A DNA stretch of 64,000 nucleotides, from NCBI GenBank assembly GCA_963760125.1, contig CAVXBV010000001.1, positions 35,644 to 99,643 on the forward strand, in the 5' to 3' direction. Below the pieces are notes generated by a model, which worked only from the letters and a program-made list of their open reading frames with translations, had not been told where the DNA came from and did no database searches. Within the stretch, counting starts at the first letter, position 1. Each line of letters begins with the position of its first letter. Below are positions 54,894 through 63,119 of this stretch, one piece after another. The position numbers were made by a program, and so were the translations under genes. Source of the stretch: RYN-111 sp963760125 (GTDB taxonomy: Bacteria > Actinomycetota > Actinomycetes > Mycobacteriales > SCTD01).

Positions 54894-55516
54894 ATGTTCG
54901 TACGCGCCACGACGATCCATGCAGACCTGAACCGTCTCGACGAGGGAACCGCCTTCGTCCGCGACAACGTCCGACCTGCGGTGGACGCCCTGCCGGGCAG
55001 CTGCGGCCTGTCGATGTTCGTCAGCCGCGACTCCGGCATGGCGACGGTCTCGACGCGTGGGAGACGCAGGAGCAGCGGGCCGCGGCGTCTGAGGTGCTGA
55101 CCCCGCTGCGGGCCAAGGCCTCCCGGCTGCTGGGTGGCGGCACGCCCGCGACCGAGCTGCTCGAGCTGGCCGTGCTGGATCGCCGCAGGCCTGCCGAGGT
55201 CGGGTTCTGGACCCGTATGACGAGGGTGGAGATCGCCCCCGACCGGATGGACAGCGCCATCGACGCCTACACCGCCTCGACGGTCCACGACGTGCAGCTG
55301 CTCGACGGCTACTGCAGCGCCGTGCTTCTCGTCGACCGCGAGCACGGCCGCGGCATGGTCTCGGTCACGTTCGACAGCCGCCGGTCGCTCGAGGCCAGCC
55401 GCGCCCAGGGCGACACCGTGCGGGAAGCCGGGCTGGCCAAAGCCGGCGCCGAGATGGTCGAGATCCGCGAGTCGGAGATCGTCGTCGCCGGACTGCGGCT
55501 CCCACAGACCGGCTGA
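54894..55516 (+). pseudogene. Frameshifted tandem ABM-like (dimeric alpha/beta barrel) protein
   Basis: Reads as one protein only if the frame shifts by -1 near 55050. The first part (from ATG 54894) gives MFVRATTIHADLNRLDEGTA ... SCGLSMFVSRDSGMATVS. The second part continues in another frame from DAWETQEQRAAASEVLTPLR to the stop at 55516. The two halves are related to each other (MFVSRDSGMATVS versus LLVDREHGRGMVSV), a tandem ferredoxin-like ABM-type design. No slippery sequence is visible, so decay or a sequence error is likelier than programmed shifting. A monooxygenase label for the family is weak. Confidence 0.65.
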
Positions 55517-55544
55517 CCGCTGTCGAGACCTCCCGCGGCCCCGG

Positions 55545-55550
55545 TACCGT
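55545..55550 (+). promoter_or_regulatory. Putative ilvE -10 box, leaderless
   Basis: TACCGT, seven bases before ATG 55558. It favours ATG 55558 over the in-frame GTG at 55549. Confidence 0.5.
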
Positions 55551-55557
55551 GGAAGGC

Positions 55558-56643
55558 ATGACGGTGCAGTTCGAGGTGCAGCCCCACCAGAGCCCGGCCG
55601 ACGACGCCACGCGCGCCGGCATCCTGGTCAACCCGGCCTTCGGCAAGGTCTTCACCGACCACATGGTCACCGCGAGCTGGACGTCCGCCACCGGCTGGCG
55701 GGACGCCCGCGTCACGGCCTACGCCCCGGTCACGATCGATCCGGCCTCCGTCGTCCTGCACTACGGGCAGACGGTGTTCGAGGGGATGAAGGCCTACCGC
55801 CAGCCCGACGGCGGCGTGGCGCTGTTCCGGCCTGAGCGCAACGCCGCCCGGATGGCCAAGAGCTGCCGCCGCCTGGCCCTGCCGGAGTTCCCCGAGGACG
55901 CTTTCGTCGAGGCCTGCGAACTGTTGGTGCGCCAGGACCAGGCCTGGGTGCCGGACGGTGAAGGGGCCTCGCTCTACCTCCGCCCGTTCGTCTGGGCGAC
56001 CGAGGTCGGACTGGGCGTCCGACCGAGCGACAGCGCGCTGTTCCAGCTGATCGCGAGCCCGAGCGGCAACTACTTCAGCGGACCGCTGCGGCCGGTGTCG
56101 CTCTGGCTGTCGCAGGAGTACGTCCGTGCTGCTCCCGGCGGCACCGGGGCGGCCAAGTGCGGCGGCAACTACGCCGCCTCGCTCGTGGCGCAGCAGGAGG
56201 CCATCTCGCACGGCTGCGACCAGGTGGTCTTCCTGGACGCCGTCGAGCACCGCTGGCTCGAGGAGCTCGGGGGGATGAACATCTTCCTCGTCATGGACGA
56301 CGGTCGGCTGGTGACGCCCGAGCTGTCCGGCACGATCCTCGAGGGGATCACGCGCGACTCGATCATCACCCTCGCCAAGGAGCTCGGGCACGTCGTCGAG
56401 GAGCGCAAGGTCGACGTGGACGAGTGGCGCAAGGGCGCCGCCGACGGCTCGGTGGTCGAGGTGTTCGCCTGCGGCACCGCCGCCGTGATCACCCCGATCG
56501 GCGCCCTGCGGTGGCCCGGTGGCGAGGCCGTCGCCGGGACCGGTGAGCCCGGCGAGGTGACCATGAAGCTGCGAGGCGCTCTCATGGACCTGCAGTACGG
56601 CCGGGTGCCCGATGCACACGACTGGGTGCGGCGCGTCATCTGA
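55558..56643 (+). CDS. ilvE: Branched-chain amino acid aminotransferase
   Basis: 361 residues. PLP fold-type IV enzyme for the last step of valine, leucine and isoleucine synthesis. HYGQTVFEGMKAYRQPDG, GGNYAASLVAQQEA (the PLP lysine precedes it in GAAKCGGNY), DAVEHRWLEELGGMNIF and FACGTAAVITPIG. Class II BCAT length. The start at 55558 is supported by the promoter spacing. Confidence 0.96.
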   Translation: MTVQFEVQPHQSPADDATRAGILVNPAFGKVFTDHMVTASWTSATGWRDARVTAYAPVTIDPASVVLHYGQTVFEGMKAYRQPDGGVALFRPERNAARMAKSCRRLALPEFPEDAFVEACELLVRQDQAWVPDGEGASLYLRPFVWATEVGLGVRPSDSALFQLIASPSGNYFSGPLRPVSLWLSQEYVRAAPGGTGAAKCGGNYAASLVAQQEAISHGCDQVVFLDAVEHRWLEELGGMNIFLVMDDGRLVTPELSGTILEGITRDSIITLAKELGHVVEERKVDVDEWRKGAADGSVVEVFACGTAAVITPIGALRWPGGEAVAGTGEPGEVTMKLRGALMDLQYGRVPDAHDWVRRVI

Positions 56644-56698
56644 CTGTGCTGTTCTCGGCCCGCTGCCTGGCGTACGGTCCGGTGCAGGAGGTGTTCCC

Positions 56699-57091
56699 AT
56701 GGACGTGCACGACGCCATGAGCACGACGGTCCTCACCATCGGGCCGACCCACACCCTGCGCCAGGCCGCCAAGCTGATGAACGACAAGCACGTCGGCGCT
56801 GCCGTGGTCCTCGATCCTGACGCGAACGGCCCCGGGATCCTGACCGAGCGCGACGTCCTCGACGCGGTCGCGAACAACCAGGACCTCGACGTGGAGCTGG
56901 CCGGCGACCACCTCACCCCGGACGCCGTCACCGCGATGCCGGACTGGGACCTCAGCCGCGCGGCGACCGCGATGCTGCACGGCGGGTTCCGGCACCTGGT
57001 CGTCTGCGACGCGGGCGAGGTGGTCGGTGTGCTGTCGGTCCGCGACATCGTGCGCGTCATGAGCGAGAGCGGTCAGCTCACGCCGGCGTGA
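56699..57091 (+). CDS. CBS-domain pair protein
   Basis: 130 residues, ATG 56699 with AGGAGG. Two CBS motifs make one Bateman module: MSTTVLTIGPTHTLRQAAKLMNDKHVGAAVVLD...ILTERDVLDAV, and DLSRAATAMLHGGFRHLVVCDAGEVVGVLSVRDIVRVM. Such stand-alone modules bind adenine nucleotides. Target unknown. It sits between ilvE and cimA. Confidence 0.88.
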   Translation: MDVHDAMSTTVLTIGPTHTLRQAAKLMNDKHVGAAVVLDPDANGPGILTERDVLDAVANNQDLDVELAGDHLTPDAVTAMPDWDLSRAATAMLHGGFRHLVVCDAGEVVGVLSVRDIVRVMSESGQLTPA

Positions 57092-57101
57092 CCTCGGCTG
57101 T

Positions 57102-57107
57102 TAGGCT
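57102..57107 (+). promoter_or_regulatory. Putative cimA leader -10 box
   Basis: TAGGCT, nine bases before the leader peptide ATG at 57117. A leaderless or nearly leaderless start is likely. Confidence 0.45.
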
Positions 57108-57116
57108 CGGCGGGAC

Positions 57117-57155
57117 ATGAGCACCGTGATCATCATCGCCGAGCGCGTCCGCTGA
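57117..57155 (+). CDS. cimA leader peptide (isoleucine-rich)
   Basis: Twelve codons plus stop: MSTVIIIAERVR, with Val followed by three ATC isoleucine codons. It lies 69 bases before cimA, whose product starts the citramalate route to isoleucine. A stem AGCGCGTC (57142-57149) with GACGCGCT (57169-57176) overlaps the end of the peptide, as in the ilvB leader. No ribosome binding site. Strong candidate for an isoleucine-sensing attenuator. Confidence 0.75.
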   Translation: MSTVIIIAERVR

Positions 57156-57176
57156 CCTCGAGTCCGCCGACGCGCT

Positions 57177-57215
57177 ACCCCTTCTGCCCCCGGGCCGGAG
57201 GGGTTCTTCGTTTCT
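57177..57215 (+). terminator. cimA attenuator terminator
   Basis: ACCCCTTC (57177-57184) pairs with GGAGGGGT (57197-57204); an inner GCCC/GGGC can extend it. A T-rich tail TTCTTCGTTTCT follows. cimA's GGAG (57216-57219) lies just after, so readthrough is needed for cimA expression. Confidence 0.7.
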
Positions 57216-57224
57216 GGAGCCCCT

Positions 57225-58787
57225 ATGACCACCCGTCCGAGCGACGCCTTCCACGTCTACGACACGACGCTGCGCGACGGCAGTCAGCGCGAGGGCCTGT
57301 CCCTCTCGGTCAACGACAAGCTCACGATCGCGAGGCACCTCGACGACCTGGGGGTCGGGTTCATCGAGGGGGGCTGGCCGGGGGCCAATCCCAAGGACGC
57401 TGAGTTCTTCGCTCGGGCCCGGACCGAGCTGCAGCTCACGACCGCGCAGCTCGCGGCCTTCGGGTCGACCCGCAAGCCGGGCGGCGTCACCGCCGACGAC
57501 GTCGCCCACCTGCGCGAGAGCGGCGCGGGGGTGGCGACCCTCGTGGCCAAGAGCGACGTCCGCCACGTCGAGCGCGCTCTGCGGACCACGCGGGAGGAGA
57601 ACCTGGCGATGGTGCGCGACTCCGTCGCCCACCTGGTCGGTGAGGGGCAGCGCGTGTTCCTCGATGCCGAGCACTTCTTCGACGGTTGGACGGCCGACAG
57701 CGCCTACGCCCTCGAGGTCCTGCGCGTCGCGGCGGAGGCCGGCGCGTCCGTGCTCGTCCTGTGCGACACCAACGGCGGGATGCTGCCCAACCAGCTGCAG
57801 GACATCGTCGGCTCGGTGGTCGACGCAGGGCTCCGGGTCGGCATCCACGCGCACAACGACACCGCGTGCGCCGTGGCCAACTCCCTGGCCGCGGTCAGCG
57901 TCGGGGCGACGCACGTCCAGGGCACCGCCAACGGGTACGGCGAGAGGTGCGGCAACGCTGACCTGTTCAGCGTGGTCGCCGCGCTGGAGAACAAGCTGGA
58001 CCGACGGGTCCTGCCCGAGGGACGGCTGGCCGAGCTGGGGCGGGTCGCGCACGCCGTCGCTGAGGTCGCCAACATCGCACCGGACGCGCACCAGCCGTGG
58101 GTCGGCGCGTCCGCCTTCGCGCACAAGGCGGGTCTGCACGTCAGCGCCATCAAGGCCGACCCGGACCTGTACCAGCACACCGACCCCGGCGTCGTCGGCA
58201 ACGACATCAGGCTGCTCATCAGCGAGCTCGCCGGACGGGCGACCGTCGAGCTCAAGGGCAAGGCGCTGGGCCTCGAGCCGGACGGCCCTACCGTCCTGAG
58301 GGTGCTCGAGCGGGTGAAGCAGATGGAGTCCGTGGGGTGGAGCTTCGAAGCCGCTGAGGCGTCCTTCGAGCTGCTCCTGCGTGAGGAGATGGGCCAGCGG
58401 CCGTCGTACTTCGACCTGGAGAGCTGGCGCGTCATCGTCGAGCACCGGGACGGCAAGGTCGTCTCCGAGGCCACGGTGAAGGTGCATGCCGCGGGGGCGA
58501 GGATCATGGCGACGGCGGAGGGCAACGGGCCGGTGAACGCCCTCGACAACGCCCTGCGGCAGGCGCTGCTCGAGCTGTTCCCCGCCCTCGCGAGCTTCGA
58601 GCTCACCGACTACAAGGTGCGGATCGTCAGCGGGGCCCACGGGACCGATGCCGTCACGCGGGTGCTGGTCGAGACCAGCGACGGCGAACGCGAGTGGACC
58701 ACGGTCGGCGTGCACGAGAACGTCATCGAGGCCTCCTGGGCTGCGCTCGAGCAGGCCTACACCGCTGGCCTGCTCCGCCACGCATGA
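57225..58787 (+). CDS. cimA: (R)-citramalate synthase
   Basis: 520 residues. Condenses pyruvate and acetyl-CoA to citramalate, a threonine-independent start to isoleucine. VYDTTLRDGSQREGLSLSVNDK is the catalytic block; GFIEGGWPGANPKD is diagnostic for CimA rather than LeuA; HAHNDTACAVANSLAAV gives metal His residues; LeuA-type regulatory domain at the C-terminus. 'Citramalate synthase' fits better than a second isopropylmalate synthase because leuA is intact at 52 kb and the leader is Ile-coded. Confidence 0.93.
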   Translation: MTTRPSDAFHVYDTTLRDGSQREGLSLSVNDKLTIARHLDDLGVGFIEGGWPGANPKDAEFFARARTELQLTTAQLAAFGSTRKPGGVTADDVAHLRESGAGVATLVAKSDVRHVERALRTTREENLAMVRDSVAHLVGEGQRVFLDAEHFFDGWTADSAYALEVLRVAAEAGASVLVLCDTNGGMLPNQLQDIVGSVVDAGLRVGIHAHNDTACAVANSLAAVSVGATHVQGTANGYGERCGNADLFSVVAALENKLDRRVLPEGRLAELGRVAHAVAEVANIAPDAHQPWVGASAFAHKAGLHVSAIKADPDLYQHTDPGVVGNDIRLLISELAGRATVELKGKALGLEPDGPTVLRVLERVKQMESVGWSFEAAEASFELLLREEMGQRPSYFDLESWRVIVEHRDGKVVSEATVKVHAAGARIMATAEGNGPVNALDNALRQALLELFPALASFELTDYKVRIVSGAHGTDAVTRVLVETSDGEREWTTVGVHENVIEASWAALEQAYTAGLLRHA

Positions 58788-58814
58788 CTGGCAACGTGGG
58801 GTAGAACGTCCGTC

Positions 58815-59664
58815 ATGATTCTTGTGACGGGTGCGACGGGCACCATCGGTGGCCATCTGGTGGCGCGACTGTGCGAGCAGGGCGTCCGGACGCGGGCGCT
58901 GGTTCGCTCGCCGGAGAAGGCCGACGCCCTCCGGGGCTTCGGCTGTGAGACGAGCCTCGGGTCGTTCGAGGACCCGGCGTCGCTGGAGAAGGCCCTCAAC
59001 GGGGTGACGCGGGTGTTCCTCGCCAGCCCGTCCAGCCCCCAGCAGGTCGACCTCGAGCGCAACCTCGTCGAGGCCGCGCGGCGCCGCCGCGGGGCCGTGC
59101 ACGTGGTGAAGCTGGCGGCGGCAGGCGTTGATCGCGGACCGTCGCACGCTGCGGCTGGTGCAGAACCACCAGCAGGTGGTGGAGAGCATGAATGACGTGC
59201 CGCACACCGTCCTCGCCCCCCACGGCTTCTTCCAGAACCTGCTCGGCCTCGCTGGGATCATCCGGCAGCAGGGAGTGCTCCCGAGCCTCACCGGCGACGC
59301 CGGCATCTCCTTCGTCGATGGGCGGGACGTCGCGGCGGTCGCCGCCCACGTGCTGACCTCGGACGGGCATGACGGAGCGACGTACACGATCACCGGCCCG
59401 GCCGCGGTCACTGAGCCTGAGATCGCACGGACGTTGTCGTCGCTCGTCGGCCGCGACATCGGCGTCGCGGACCTGACGGCGGACCAGTTCCGCGCCGCGC
59501 TGTCGGGGATGCCCTCGTGGAACGTCGAGGCGATCATCGAGCTCAACGAGCACTACCGGACGGGAGCGCTGGCCGAGGTCACCGACGAGGTCCAGAAGGC
59601 GACCGGCGCCCCGGGGCGCTCGGTCGAGCAGTTCCTGTCCGACCACCTGAGCGCCTTCCGCTGA
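58815..59664 (+). pseudogene. Frameshifted NmrA-like NAD(P)-binding protein
   Basis: The first frame (ATG 58815 to about 59140) gives MILVTGATGTIGGHLVARL, a Rossmann start. The second frame (+1) continues with LRLVQNHQQVVESMN, then VPHTVLAPHGFFQNLLGL and DVAAVAAHVLTS, the C-terminal half of an NmrA/SDR-a5 protein. Single shift at about 59130-59155. A -10-like TAGAAC lies seven bases before ATG. Either inactive or a sequence error. Function of the intact family is NAD(P)H sensing or quinone reduction. Confidence 0.65.
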
Positions 59665-59676
59665 GCCCGGTACGCC

Positions 59677-59682
59677 TAGCGT
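59677..59682 (+). promoter_or_regulatory. Putative -10 box of TauE/SafE gene, leaderless
   Basis: TAGCGT, six bases before ATG 59689, no ribosome binding site. Confidence 0.45.
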
Positions 59683-59688
59683 CAGGGC

Positions 59689-60447
59689 ATGACCAACGCT
59701 GAGGCGCTGCTGGTGCTGGGCGCCGGTTTCTTCGGCGGTGGCGTCAACGCCCTCGCGGGCGGCGGCACGCTGCTGACCTACCCGGCGCTCCTGGTGGCCG
59801 GGCTCCCCCCGGTGCTCGCAAACACCACGTCCTCGGTCGGGCTGCTCGCCGGGTACGCCGGTGGGTCGGTCGCCTACCGTCGCGAACTGGCCGGCCAGGG
59901 ACCGCGGGCCCAGGGGCTGCTGCTGGCGAGCGTCGTCGGTGGGCTGAGCGGGGCGGTCCTGCTCCTGCTCCTGCCCGATGGCGGCTTCGAGCGCGTCGTC
60001 CCCTTCCTGGTGCTGGTCGCCTGCGTCTTGCTCGCCCTCCAGCCGTCGGTCGCCCGTCGGCTGGCGGCCCAAGGCCGGGCAGGTCGCCACCCGGCCTGGA
60101 TGTCACGGGTGGCCGTCGGCGTCGCTGCGATGTACGGCGCCTACTTCGGGGCGGGCCTCGGGGTGGTGATGCTCGCGGTCCTGGGCCTGCTGGTCGCGGA
60201 GGACTTCCAGCGGCTCAACGCCCTCAAGGGCCTGCTGTCGCTGGTCATCAACCTGGTCGCCGTGCTGGTGTTCGTGGGGACCGGCAACGTCGACTGGCTG
60301 GCTGCCCTGCTCGTGGCTGTCGGTGCGGTCGGTGGTGCCGCGGCGGGAGTGGGCCTCGCCCGGCGGCTCCCGTCCTCCGCCGTACGTGCCGGAGTGGTCG
60401 GCGTCGGAACCGTGGTGGGCGTGGTCCTGCTGGCGCGGAGCGGCTGA
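59689..60447 (+). CDS. TauE/SafE family sulfite/organosulfonate-type exporter
   Basis: 252 residues, about eight transmembrane helices. GGGVNALAGGGTLLTYPALLVAGLPPVLANTTS is the first TauE repeat signature; YGAYFGAGLGVVMLAVLGLLV is the second. The family moves anions such as sulfite, sulfoacetate or taurine derivatives; the substrate here is unknown. Monocistronic. Confidence 0.88.
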   Translation: MTNAEALLVLGAGFFGGGVNALAGGGTLLTYPALLVAGLPPVLANTTSSVGLLAGYAGGSVAYRRELAGQGPRAQGLLLASVVGGLSGAVLLLLLPDGGFERVVPFLVLVACVLLALQPSVARRLAAQGRAGRHPAWMSRVAVGVAAMYGAYFGAGLGVVMLAVLGLLVAEDFQRLNALKGLLSLVINLVAVLVFVGTGNVDWLAALLVAVGAVGGAAAGVGLARRLPSSAVRAGVVGVGTVVGVVLLARSG

Positions 60448-60547
60448 CCGGTCTGCCGCTGGCGCCGACACCGGGATACGGGTCATCCGATCGGGCGGAG
60501 CCGCCCCGGTAGCCTCGGGCACTCGCCCGCCCAGGAGGTCCTAGAAC

Positions 60548-61345
60548 GTGCGCATCGCCCGCTTCGCCCTCGACGGAGAGGTGTCGTTCGGGGTCGTCGA
60601 GGGTCCCGGAGCGGACCCCGCCGATCTCGTCGTCGCCCCGATCGAGGGCCACCCGTTCGCGCCGTTCACCTTCACCGGCGCCCGCCACCGGCTGACCGAG
60701 GTCCGCCTGCTCGCGCCGGTGCTGCCGAGCAAGGTGGTGTGCATCGGGAAGAACTACGCCGACCACGTCGCGGAGATGGGCGGGCCCGCCGGGACCAGCA
60801 CCGCTCCGGCCGATCCGGTGGTCTTCCTGAAGCCGTCGACCTCGGTCATCGGACCGGGCGACCCGATCGTGCTCCCGCGCAACAGCGACCGGGTCGACCA
60901 CGAGGCTGAGCTCGCCATCGTGATCGGCCGGCTGTGCCGCGAGGTGCCGGCTGCCCAAGCGGCGGACGTCATCCTGGGTTACACCTGCGGCAACGACGTG
61001 ACGGCCCGTGACCACCAGAAGCAGGACGGCCAGTGGACCCGCGGAAAGAGCCACGACTCCTTCTGCCCGATCGGGCCGTGGGTCGAGACTGACCTCGATG
61101 CCCGTGACCTGGCGGTCCAGTGCGCGGTCGACGGGGAGGTCCGCCAGGACGGACGCACCTCCTCGTTGCTGCACGGGATCGGCGAGATCGTCGAGTGGGT
61201 GACGGCGTTCATGACGTTGCTGCCCGGCGACGTCATCCTCACCGGCACGCCCGCTGGCGTCGGGCCGCTGATCCCCGGCAACGCCGTGACGGTGCTCGTC
61301 GAAGGCATCGGACCGCTCACCAACCCCGTGGTGGCTCGCGCATGA
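60548..61345 (+). CDS. Fumarylacetoacetate hydrolase family protein
   Basis: 265 residues, GTG 60548 with AGGAGG 11 bases upstream. FAH-fold C-C hydrolase or decarboxylase: KVVCIGKNYADHVAEMG, FLKPSTSVIGPGDPIVLP, VDHEAELAIVIG (metal Glu residues), YTCGNDVTARDHQK and ILTGTPAGVGPLIPG. Likely acts on 2-hydroxyhepta-dienedioate-like or oxaloacetate-like acids. Overlaps gltX by four bases (ATGA), a gene order seen in other actinobacteria. Confidence 0.9.
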   Translation: MRIARFALDGEVSFGVVEGPGADPADLVVAPIEGHPFAPFTFTGARHRLTEVRLLAPVLPSKVVCIGKNYADHVAEMGGPAGTSTAPADPVVFLKPSTSVIGPGDPIVLPRNSDRVDHEAELAIVIGRLCREVPAAQAADVILGYTCGNDVTARDHQKQDGQWTRGKSHDSFCPIGPWVETDLDARDLAVQCAVDGEVRQDGRTSSLLHGIGEIVEWVTAFMTLLPGDVILTGTPAGVGPLIPGNAVTVLVEGIGPLTNPVVARA

Positions 61346-62838
61346 CCGAGCACGAGGACAGGGAGCGCGCAGCCAGCGGGTCGACGGGCGATCTGGGCGG
61401 CGTCCGCCTGCGGGTTGCGCCCAGCCCCACCGGTGATCCCCACGTCGGGACTGCCTACATGTCGCTGTTCAACCTCGCCTTCGCCCGTCAGCAGGGCGGC
61501 CAGTTCGTCCTGCGCGTGGAGGACACCGACCGCGCGCGCTTCCAGGCCGACTCCGAGCAGCAGGTCTACGACACGCTGTCCTGGCTGGGGCTCGGCTGGG
61601 ACGAGGGCCCGGACAAGGGGGGCCCGTTCGCGCCGTACCGGCAGAGCGAACGGCTCGAGACCTACGCGCCGTACGTCGAGCAGCTGCTCGCGCAGGGCAA
61701 CGCCTACCACTGCTGGTGCACCCCGGCGCGGCTGACCGAGATGCGCGAGGACCAGCAGAAGCGCAAGGTGCCGACCGGCTACGACCGGCTCTGCCTCGGC
61801 AAGACCTACGACCAGCGGGCATCGTACGGCGGAGCGCAGGAGACCCCGGTCGTCCGGATGCTCGTCCCGCCGGACGCGCCGCTGCACTTCCCCGACCTGA
61901 TCCGCGGCGAGGTCAACGCGCCGATGCCTGATGACCAGGTCATCCTCAAGGGCGACGGCTTCCCGACCTATCACCTGGCGGTCGTCGTCGACGACCACCT
62001 CATGGGCATCACCCACGTGGTCCGCGGCGAGGAGTGGATCTCCAGCACTCCCAAGCACCTGCTGCTGTTCGACTGGCTCGGCTGGGCGCGCCCGCAGTTC
62101 GCGCACATGCCGCTGCTGCGCAACGTGGACAAGTCCAAGATCTCCAAGCGGAAGAACCCGGCGGCGCGCCTGACGTGGTTCCAGGAGCAGGGCTACCTGC
62201 CCGAGGCGCTGCTGAACTTCCTCGGGCTGCTGGGCTACTCCCTGCCGTCGGGGGAGGAGATCTTCTCCTTCGAGGACATGAGCGCGTCCTTCGACTGGAC
62301 GCGCGTCAACACCGTCGGGCCGGTCTTCGACCTCGACAAGCTCGGCTGGCTCAACGGCCACTACGTGCGCGAGTTGGCGCCGGAGGACCTGCAGGCGCGG
62401 CTGGTTCCCTTCCTCGAAGCAGCCGGCCTGTACGACGGGTCGACGGCCCACCAGGACCTGCTGACCGGAGCCGTCCCGCTCATCCAGACGCGCATGGCGG
62501 TGCTGTCGGAGGTCGTCGACCTGCTGCGCTTCCTGTTCGTCAGCGACGCCGACTTCGCGATCGACCCGGTCGCTGCCGAGAAGGCGCTCGCGGACGCCGG
62601 TGCGGTGTTGACGGCCTGCGCTGACGCCCTCGAGCCGCTGGGCGACTGGACGGTGGAGGCGGTGCAGGGCGCCATGGACGCGGCCCTGCTCGAGGGCCTG
62701 GGCCTCAAGCGCGGCAAGGCGTATGCGCCCGTCCGGGTGGCCGTCACGGGTGCCACCATCGCCCCGCCGCTGCCCGAGTCGATGGCGCTGCTCGGCAAGG
62801 ACCGCGTGCTCGCGCGCCTGCGAGCCGCTGCCGGTTGA
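61342..62838 (+). CDS. gltX: Glutamyl-tRNA synthetase
   Basis: 498 residues. Class I synthetase: HIGH-type PSPTGDPHVGTAYMSL (HVGT at 34-37) and KMSKS-type DKSKISKRKNP. The zinc region is replaced by WCTPARLTEMREDQQ. It is probably non-discriminating, charging both tRNA-Glu and tRNA-Gln, since gatCAB is present. ATG 61342 overlaps the FAH stop. Both matching tRNA genes follow within 250 bases. Confidence 0.96.
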   Translation: MTEHEDRERAASGSTGDLGGVRLRVAPSPTGDPHVGTAYMSLFNLAFARQQGGQFVLRVEDTDRARFQADSEQQVYDTLSWLGLGWDEGPDKGGPFAPYRQSERLETYAPYVEQLLAQGNAYHCWCTPARLTEMREDQQKRKVPTGYDRLCLGKTYDQRASYGGAQETPVVRMLVPPDAPLHFPDLIRGEVNAPMPDDQVILKGDGFPTYHLAVVVDDHLMGITHVVRGEEWISSTPKHLLLFDWLGWARPQFAHMPLLRNVDKSKISKRKNPAARLTWFQEQGYLPEALLNFLGLLGYSLPSGEEIFSFEDMSASFDWTRVNTVGPVFDLDKLGWLNGHYVRELAPEDLQARLVPFLEAAGLYDGSTAHQDLLTGAVPLIQTRMAVLSEVVDLLRFLFVSDADFAIDPVAAEKALADAGAVLTACADALEPLGDWTVEAVQGAMDAALLEGLGLKRGKAYAPVRVAVTGATIAPPLPESMALLGKDRVLARLRAAAG

Positions 62839-62888
62839 CGTCAGGAGGGCCGAGCGCGACGTCCGCTAGCATGAATGCCGCAACGCCA

Positions 62889-62960
62889 TGGGGTATGGGG
62901 TAATTGGCAGCCCGACGGTTTCTGGTTCCGTTAGTCTTGGTTCGAGTCCAGGTACCCCAG
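62889..62960 (+). tRNA. tRNA-Gln (CTG)
   Basis: 72 bases. Acceptor TGGGGTA/TACCCCA, anticodon loop TTCTGGT with CTG anticodon, T arm GGTTCGAGTCC. U-A first pair is normal for tRNA-Gln. 3' CCA is not encoded. 50 bases after gltX. Confidence 0.95.
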
Positions 62961-63007
62961 CAAGATCCGCGTTCCATGGCGGTGACAACACAACTTCATA
63001 TCCCTAG

Positions 63008-63080
63008 GGCCCCGTCGTCTAGCGGCCTAGGACGCCGCCCTCTCACGGCGGTAGCGAGGGTTCGAATCCCTTCGGGGCTA
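63008..63080 (+). tRNA. tRNA-Glu (CTC)
   Basis: 73 bases. Acceptor GGCCCCG/CGGGGCT, anticodon stem GCCGCC/GGCGGT region with loop CTCTCAC and anticodon CTC, T arm GGGTTCGAATCCC. CCA not encoded. 47 bases after tRNA-Gln; both probably share a transcript. Confidence 0.95.
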
Positions 63081-63090
63081 CGTTACGTAA

Positions 63091-63119
63091 CTGCCCGACT
63101 ACTTTTTGTGGTCGGGCAG
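63091..63119. terminator. Hairpin after tRNA-Glu overlapping HNH gene end
   Basis: CTGCCCGAC (63091-63099) with GTCGGGCAG (63111-63119), extendable by three pairs to a 12-bp stem with a TTTTT loop. It ends the tRNA transcript and also contains the last codons and stop of the HNH gene on the other strand. Confidence 0.65.

Noticed and set aside
55040..55060. Programmed frameshift in the ABM-like gene
   Set aside because: No slippery heptamer, stimulator hairpin or internal Shine-Dalgarno is evident at the junction.
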